Source: Paulinella micropora (Eukaryota; Cercozoa; Imbricatea; Euglyphida; Paulinellidae). Taken from it: a stretch of DNA of 64,000 bases. The DNA is taken from contig WBZZ01003641.1 in the NCBI GenBank assembly GCA_019918135.1, forward strand, positions 55,001-119,000. The letters run 5' to 3'. Below, in pieces: positions 58,014 to 64,000 of this stretch (the first letter of the stretch is position 1; every line of letters starts with the position of its first letter). The position numbers and the translations under genes were made by a program. The notes below the pieces were generated by a model that worked only from the letters and a program-made list of their open reading frames with translations, had not been told where the DNA came from and searched no databases.

Positions 58014-58368
58014 GTCATGGGTGGCACCGGTTCGTTTGTGCCCGTTCCGGCGGGTGGCACTGTCTCTGTTATGGGGAGCAATGGAGGGGAGTTCGTGGTC
58101 AAGTCGGATGGCACGTTCACGTTCGACCCAAGCGGCATTCCCGATGACAAGTTCCCGACGGATGGCTCGGAATTCCTTACGTCTATCAACTACACAATGT
58201 GCAGCGCCTTCAACGGCACCATCTGCGACACTGCCACTGTGACCATCTTGGTGGTGTTCGGGACCACAGATTGCTTTTATGTGGACCCGGTGAACATCCA
58301 GAGCGGCTCCGTGATCTACAACGACGCGCCGACCACCGCCATAGTTACCTCGGTGAGCAATGGCCAGG
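58014..58368 (+). CDS. Unit 9, exon 3: domain 2 body and start of domain 3
   Basis: Phase 0 in (acceptor 'aacatatag'), phase 1 out. Contains GSNGGEFVVKSDGTFTFDP, PTDGSEFLTSINYTMCS, CDTATVTILVVFGTTDC and ends VTSVSNGQ. An earlier donor at 58353 (gtgagcaa) would leave phase 0 and not fit 59744. Confidence 0.85.
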
Positions 58369-58369
58369 G

Positions 58370-59743
58370 TAACCGTTGTAGTCCATGCAGCGACGGGAAA
58401 TTCATTTTGCGGGCAATTTTGTTGCAAATTGCTGTTTTTTGCTCAGTCAGAAGGCCAGGGCTCATGACAAAACCCTTGATGAGAGCTTTGAAATTCACCA
58501 CTACACAAACCACAGCAGTTAGACATGGCTACGAACGAAGCGCTTGAAGTCATTGTTCCTTGTACTTCTTGGGGGGGGGGGGGGGGGCAAAAGAGGTTCC
58601 CACTTAAGTACAATGGCTGCGTCTCCCTTTGAGATGCTCCCTTCACAGCCATGCTTGCATCCCAAAATTGTCAAGGGCTCGTGAGACACATCATGAAGAG
58701 AGCAGGGTCTTCCTGAGAACAGAGCCCCTGAAAATTCACGAGAAGCTGCTGGTTCTTAAGTGGCATGAATAATGACTTTTAGCCCTCGCCGTTCCCAGCC
58801 TAGATTGTTACAATGTTGTGCCTTGTGTAGTAGCTCATTTGAAAGCCAATCCAGAGCTTTCTACTGAGCGATGGCACAGGTTCTGGATACAAGGATTGAC
58901 TGAGAACGAAGTCAAGTCTTTGTTCGTTGCACTCAAGAACTAGGAATTCTCACACAGTTGATAGCTGTAGTCCCTATAAACTAGGACATTCTCGTGTGCC
59001 CAGCTGCGGGAGAGGTTGTTAGTCCTTAAGTACAACGAACATTGACTTCAAGCGTTTCGTTCTCAGTCAATGCTTGTGTCCCAAACCTCTCGGGAAATCC
59101 TGCAGCCGGAGAGGTCTTTGGCTCTTAACTACGCACACTGACTACAAGTGCCTCGTTATTAGCAGGCTGTTGTGTGTATGCCCGTGCATCGTTTCTGATT
59201 GGAAAGCTCTGGAGTTTTAATTAGCCACTGCACAAATGGCGATCTTTGGCTTTTAAGAACAGAGTGAGGGTGGTAGTTCTCAAGAGTGAATGCACTTAAG
59301 TCATTTCTCGTCGTACGTACAGTGGAACTAGTGACTTCATTCACTTCGTTCTCGGCCCATCCTTGTTTTTAAAACGTGTGTCATGGTCCCTTCGAAAGCC
59401 CTTGATAGTGGCTTTCAAATGGCCGTCGCACAAGTAACAACGACCGCATCGTTGCTGAGAATAAAGCGTTCGAGTCGCTGTTGTTCATGTAATAGAAGTC
59501 ATGAGAAAAACCTGGTCTTAAGTACACAACGAACGATGACTTCAAGCGCTTTGTTTGCAGCCAATTCTTGCGTCCCAAACCTGCGTCGTTGCTGATCAGA
59601 AGGCCCTTGATGAGAGCTTTCGAACGAGCTACTAACAAGCCACAACAATCAATAATTCCCAAGAACGAAGCGCTTGAAGTCATTGTTCATCGTACATAAG
59701 AACTAGGAACTTCTCTAATTTGATTCGTTTACTGTGGTACTAG
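58370..59743. other. Intron packed with MITE copies
   Basis: Copies or fragments at about 58400-58565, 58600-58740, 58743-58940, 59010-59160, 59290-59500 and a full one at 59502-59715 ending 28 bp before the next exon. A 17-base G run is at 58571-58587. Confidence 0.7.
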
Positions 59744-59932
59744 GTGGAATCGCGCAGCCCGGCAAAGCTCTGGCTGGCAACAACGGGGGCACGTTTACTT
59801 TATACGCGAATGGCTCTTTCACCTTCAATCCCCAAGGCATCGACTTACCGACGGATGGGTCGACCTACAACACCTCCGTAACGTATGTCATTTGCAACAA
59901 TGCCACTGACGCGAGGGAATGCAACTACACAG
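59744..59932 (+). CDS. Unit 9, exon 4: domain 3 body
   Basis: Phase 1-1, acceptor 'gtggtactag', donor 'gttggtgt'. Contains GNNGGTFTLYANGSFTFNP, PTDGSTYNTSVTYVICN and ECNYT. It aligns with domain 3 of the array. Confidence 0.85.
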
Positions 59933-60225
59933 GTTGGTGTGCCCCCTGTCTTCTGTACTTTCTCTCGCTCTCATTCTATCTCTATCTCTCTCTCTCATTC
60001 TCTCGCTCGTTTCCACATCCTTGTCTTGTGCTGGCTCAAACTCGAGACCCGTCACTGTTTCTTGGAAGTATTTGTCCACTAAACTTTCGCGGGATTTACA
60101 CCTAGACTTGGTGTTGTTGCTTATTCGACATATTTACCTACATACACACGCTCATACTTTACTTGCATACTTGGCCTCCGTTTCTCTGTCTGCCTTTCCT
60201 CTCCCGTCTCTTCTCTCTCTCTCTC

Positions 60226-60259
<34 letters not shown>

Positions 60260-60767
60260 GTTCCTTTGAACATTCTGTCTTTGTCTATTGCTCTCGTCAA
60301 GGGCTTCTAGTGACACCCGTTTTGCAAACGGTGTCCAAACCTGTGTCACGGCTCATGAGAAAGCTTTTAATGACATGAGAGCTTCAAATAAGCTACTGCA
60401 CAAGCCAGAACAGGCAGAATTAGCTGAGGACGGACTGGAAGTCTTTGTTGATTTTACTTAGGGGGGAAAAAAAGGTTCTTAACGATTCCAGTCCGAGGAC
60501 TAAGTGCTTGAAGTCCATGTGAGAAATTCCAAGTTCTAAAGCACAAAGATCAATGACTTCAAGTGCTTCTCAGCCGATGCTGCTCGTTGTTGCTTGTGTA
60601 GCGGTTCGTTTGAAAGCTTTCGAAGAGCTTTCTAATTAGTGACGACACAGGTTAATCGCAAGTATTCACTGACATAGTTTGTCGTACTTGAGAACTAGGA
60701 ATTTCTCGTAGTTGCTTGAGAGCTTAGAACCATTCTTACAAATAAGCAACATTTTCCCTCGTATTCC

Positions 60768-60965
60768 CGTAAAAAATTAGCAAAAAGCTGGGGTCATTCT
60801 TAGAAGTAGCAAAGTGGACCGCATTTGCCAGTGAAAATTTTGGTGAAAAACGGACACCATTATTACTAGCAAATTGTTGCTCGTCTTTGCAGCGAAAAAA
60901 TCAGCGAAAACAGGAACCATTATTAGCAGCAAAATTTGCCCATCATGCCCATGCAAGTTCGAAAA
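60768..60965. repeat. Three degenerate ~65-bp tandem copies
   Basis: Copies share 'attagcaaaaa', 'accattattagcagcaaa' and 'tttgcc.gtgaaaa' motifs. They are flanked by MITE copies at about 60520-60708 and 60990-61185. Confidence 0.6.
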
Positions 60966-60989
60966 CACTAAGAATGGTCCGGATTTGTT

Positions 60990-61185
60990 GAGAGGTTCCT
61001 AGTTCTCAAGTACAATGAGCGATTCAAGCGCTTCGTTTTTAGCCTATTCCAATTGTTTTGGTTTATATAGCAGCTCGTTTAAAAGCTCTCAAGGCTTCTA
61101 ACGAGCCATGACACAGGTTCTGGCCACAAGGATTGGCTGAGAACGAATCGCTTGAATTCATTTTTAATTAAATTTAAGAACTTAT
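60990..61185. mobile_element. MITE-like element, next to an exon
   Basis: From 'agaggttcctagttctcaag' to 'aaatttaagaacttatg'. It stops 13 bp before the exon at 61199. Confidence 0.78.
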
Positions 61186-61198
61186 GTCATTTGTGCAG

Positions 61199-61367
61199 CG
61201 CGGAATCCCCCCAACGGGTCCTGTGGTAGTCCGGGCTGCTGCGATCCTTGCATCTTGGTGAATGACGGAGATGTGAAGACTTGTGAGACAGCCTGCAATG
61301 ACATGGCGAAATGTATTGCGTTTGACTACGTGTCTGCCGGAAAAGATGGGTCCAATTGCATCGCGGG
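61199..61367 (+). CDS. Unit 9, exon 5: PAN/Apple-like module
   Basis: Phase 1 in, phase 2 out (after GG, donor 'gttatatg'). Contains CCDPCILVNDGDVKTCETAC and AKCIAFDYVSAG. It has the same phases and Cys pattern as 29078 and 30139. Confidence 0.78.
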
Positions 61368-61530
61368 GTTATATGCGGTCTCTGTGTTTATCTATATATC
61401 AATCGTTCTTTATCTATTTGTCTATCCTGTCTGTCTATTTATCTTTCTTTTTTCAGCTAGCTAGCGAGCTATATATCTATACAGATATGCATATACATAT
61501 ATATATAATATATACATATATATATATATA

Positions 61531-61691
61531 ACATTTCGAGTACATGCCGTCGGACAGCGTTTATCTATCTAATTGTCTGTTTGTCTATCTGTGTGTGTGT
61601 TTTCTTCTTTCTTGCTTTCTTTCTGTGTAGCTATTTAAATTGTGCACTATAATATTTGCATATATATATATATATAATATACATATAAAAA

Positions 61692-61724
<33 letters not shown>

Positions 61725-62150
61725 TTTGACTATGTCCTGACCGGACTATTATATTCTGCGGCAAGCCAAAAATTCGACGTGTTTTGCGGGCAAGCCGGGC
61801 CAGGCCGGCGAGCCCGCAAAGCACGTCGATTCGGCGAGCCGCAGATGTGTTTTTCTCGGTAACCTGACCACATTATGAGGTGGTGACCGAGAAAAGATGG
61901 GTCACATTGCATCGGAGCATAAGCGTTCTCCGTGTCAATCTACAATCTATCTGTCTTTCTTTCTTAGGTATTTATTTATTTATTTCTTGCTAACTATTTA
62001 GTTAGATTGCTATGACTACATATATATATATAATATATATATATATATACAAGCCTATACATACACATAATATTCATACATATTCGACTGCATGGTGGCA
62101 GAAGATGGGTCGAATTGCATCGCGGAAGTATATGCGCTTTTAGTGTTATA
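61531..62150 (+). repeat. Decayed echoes of the preceding exon's 3' end
   Basis: The exon end and donor region (61318-61385) recurs in weakened form at 61531-61556, at 61725-61745 plus 61892-61936 (split by the double-hairpin element), and at 62083-62148. All keep 'gatgggtc..attgcatcg'. Confidence 0.7.
61746..61891. mobile_element. Double-hairpin element, copy 2
   Basis: Same as 35583-35712, with a longer first loop (gccgggccaggccggcgagc). It is inserted inside an exon echo, between the 'gaccgga' and 'aaaagatggg' parts. Confidence 0.8.
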
Positions 62151-62519
62151 TATATATATATACATATATATATATGTATATATAATTAGATAGATAACCC
62201 TATTTTCAATTGAAGTAGGAAACCCCCCCCCCCCCTTGCCCGCTGGAAAAAATGTTAAACTTGCACACACGCACACCTGGGAAATCTGTCAGAACCGCCC
62301 GTTCAACATGCATGCAAATGTTTGCACGGTCGTTGGGTCCAAATATTTGCCTGGCTCATTAGAAAGCTCATCAAGAGCGTTTCAAACTAGCTACTGGACA
62401 AGCATGAACAAGCAGCATTGGCTGGGAAGGAAGTGCTTGAAGTCCTTGTTCATTGAATTTATCAGGTGTGTTATGTCTTGGGGGGGGGGGGGGGGGGCAA
62501 CCCTTAGCATACACCTTTT

Positions 62520-62700
62520 AAGAGGTTCTTAAGTACAATTCGCAATTTACTTCAATTGCTTCGTTCTTAGGCAGTTCTAACTGTTGTTGCTTGTGAATTG
62601 GCTCATTAGAAAGGTATGAAAGCTCATACCTTTCTATCGAGCCAATATTCATTTGGCTGAGAACGACGAAGCGCTGGAAGTCATTGCTCGCTGTGCTCAA
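62520..62700. mobile_element. MITE-like element
   Basis: From 'agaggttcttaagtacaatt' to 'gcgctggaagtcattgctc'. The centre carries a 22-bp perfect hairpin around 'aaaggtatgaaagctcatac'. A 17-base G run lies just upstream (62480-62496). Confidence 0.72.
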
Positions 62701-62719
62701 AAACTAAAAAATAGTCATA

Positions 62720-62782
62720 CAAAGGGCCACCGGGAATGGCTGCTTGTTTCTTCCGCTCGGTTGTGGATGCCATCGCTGCCAA
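62720..62782 (+). pseudogene. Decayed copy of the next exon's 5' half
   Basis: Runs 'aaagggccaccgggaatggc' to 'ccatcgctgccaaacgcctc', matching 62933-63005 with substitutions and a short deletion that removes the acceptor AG and shifts the frame. Confidence 0.65.
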
Positions 62783-62946
62783 ACGCCTCTGGCTTCAAGC
62801 GCTTCGTATATCAGGGCTCATTAGAAAGCTCTTGTGAGCTTGTAAACATGCTACTGCAGAAGCAGTATTGACTGAGCCTCTTCATAGTTTATCTCAATAA
62901 CTAAGAATTTCATACATTTTTGTCTGTACGTAAAGGGCGGGAGCAG

Positions 62947-63044
62947 TCTGATGGCCGCTTGTTACTTCCGCTCCGCGGTGGATGCCATCGCTGCAAATAG
63001 CGTCTGGACGTGCTACGACCAGAGTGACTGCAACTCGATTCAAG
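62947..63044 (+). CDS. Unit 9, exon 6: PAN/Apple-like module, second half
   Basis: Acceptor 'gcgggagcag', donor 'gtgtacaa'. Phase 2 in, phase 1 out. Contains MAACYFRSAVDAIAANSVW and two further Cys. Confidence 0.72.
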
Positions 63045-63050
63045 GTGTAC

Positions 63051-63052
<2 letters not shown>

Positions 63053-63088
<36 letters not shown>

Positions 63089-63240
63089 GTGTGTGTGTGT
63101 GAGAAAGAGAGAGAGAGAGAAAGCAAGAAAGGGAGGGAGAGAAATTAAGATTGAGAGAGACAGAAGAGAGACATTCAGCGAGAGATAGATTTTAGATTAG
63201 ATTAGATTACATCTATAGATAGATAGATGGATTCATGGAT
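63053..63240. repeat. (TA)n, (TG)n, (GA)n and GATA repeats
   Basis: A compound microsatellite after the donor. The intron continues with a CA run (63406-63424) and two MITE copies. Confidence 0.9.
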
Positions 63241-63439
63241 GGATAGGTAGGCAGGTATGTCGGTGGGTTGGGTAGTTAGGGAGAGGATAGATAGGCAGGT
63301 GGGTATATATACAGATTTTTGATAAAATGTCACCATATATATAGTATTATTGGATATACTGCCAGCAAAGGGTTGTGCCCCGCCCCAGCCCACCACCCAC
63401 ATACACACACACACACACACACACCCGCGCGTAGAACAT

Positions 63440-63862
63440 GAGAATTCTTACTTCTGAAGTACGATGAACAATTACTTCAAGCACTTCGTTCTTAGCCGAT
63501 CGTTGTGTCCAACGCCTGTGTCTTGGCTCGTTAGAAAGCTCTTGGTATGATTTCAAATTGGCAACTGCACAAGTCGCCACAAGCACAATCGGGTGAGAAC
63601 GAAGGCTGGAAGTCATTGTGCAATGTACTTTAGAACTAAGAACTGCTCTGATACATGTGAGATGCTCCTTCTTAATTACAGTAAACAAGGACTTCAAGCA
63701 CTTAGTTCTTAGCCATTTCTAAGTGTTGTGGCTTGTGTCGCAGCTGGTTTGAAAGCTCTCATGAAGGGCTTTCCGATCAGTTGCGACACAGGTTCGGGAC
63801 GCAAGAATTGGCTGAAAACAAGTTGATGAAAGTCATTGTCCCCTGCAGTTAAGAAATTCTCT
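63440..63862. mobile_element. Two MITE-like elements in tandem
   Basis: Copy one at about 63440-63655 ('gagaattcttacttctgaag' to 'gaactaagaactgctc'). Copy two at about 63664-63862 ('gctccttcttaattacagta' to 'cagttaagaaattctc'), in opposite orientations by their inner segments. Confidence 0.75.
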
Positions 63863-63889
63863 GGGAACATATTTATGGTCTGTTGTCAG

Positions 63890-63928
63890 AGGGTTCCTGC
63901 ATCAACTTCCCCAACGGGTTCGGCAATG
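63890..63928 (+). CDS. Exon: short segment, gene continues beyond the window
   Basis: Acceptor 'ctgttgtcag', donor 'gtctctct'. Phase 1-1, 13 codons: GSCINFPNGFGNG. The phase agrees with 63044. Confidence 0.5.
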
Positions 63929-64000
63929 GTCTCTCTCTTTTTCTTTCTCTCATCCATCTATTCATCTCTTTATCCATGCATCCGTCTCCGTGTTCAATGA

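Overview
This is a eukaryotic nuclear window. It has GT-AG introns, very abundant microsatellites, a non-LTR retrotransposon, tRNA-derived SINEs and hundreds of bases of low-complexity DNA between short exons. I cannot name the species. The intron density, the repeats and a protein made of bacterial-type Ig/VCBS-like and PAN-like modules suggest a protist or alga, but that is inference.

Almost all protein coding I can support belongs to one giant plus-strand gene that enters from the left edge and leaves at the right edge. I traced about 60 exons (roughly 5,000 codons). From 14.3 kb rightward every exon-exon junction I propose keeps the reading phase. From 0.9 to 14 kb the exons are small and less certain. 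No start codon, signal peptide or final stop is inside the window.

Layout. 0.9-23.2 kb: short exons for Asn/Thr/Cys-rich, sequon-rich segments, separated by microsatellites, long polypyrimidine tracts and many copies of a ~200-bp inverted-repeat (MITE-like) element. 23.2-29.1 kb: one 5.9-kb intron packed with minus-strand retroelements (four tRNA-derived SINEs, other SINE-like repeats and a 5'-truncated LINE with a long open RT frame). 29.1-31.7 kb: two PAN/Apple-like Cys modules. 32.1-36.6 kb: 'unit 0', three Ig/VCBS-like domains plus a PAN-like module, broken by introns. 37.2-55.4 kb: eight further units. Units 1-7 are nearly identical at DNA level, introns included, and carry the three Ig-like domains in one 1,149-bp intronless exon. 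Unit 8 is a hybrid. 56.0-63.9 kb: unit 9, diverged and again intron-rich.

The most striking system is this array: a 451-codon, phase 1-1 module that lost internal introns still present in flanking sister units, then was amplified in tandem and kept homogeneous, with conversion tracts reaching the neighbouring diverged units. The likely product is a very long secreted or cell-surface glycoprotein with a modular and probably length-variable adhesive stalk; function is inferred from domain type only. The introns also show decayed copies of exon edges, several foldback elements and nested insertions.
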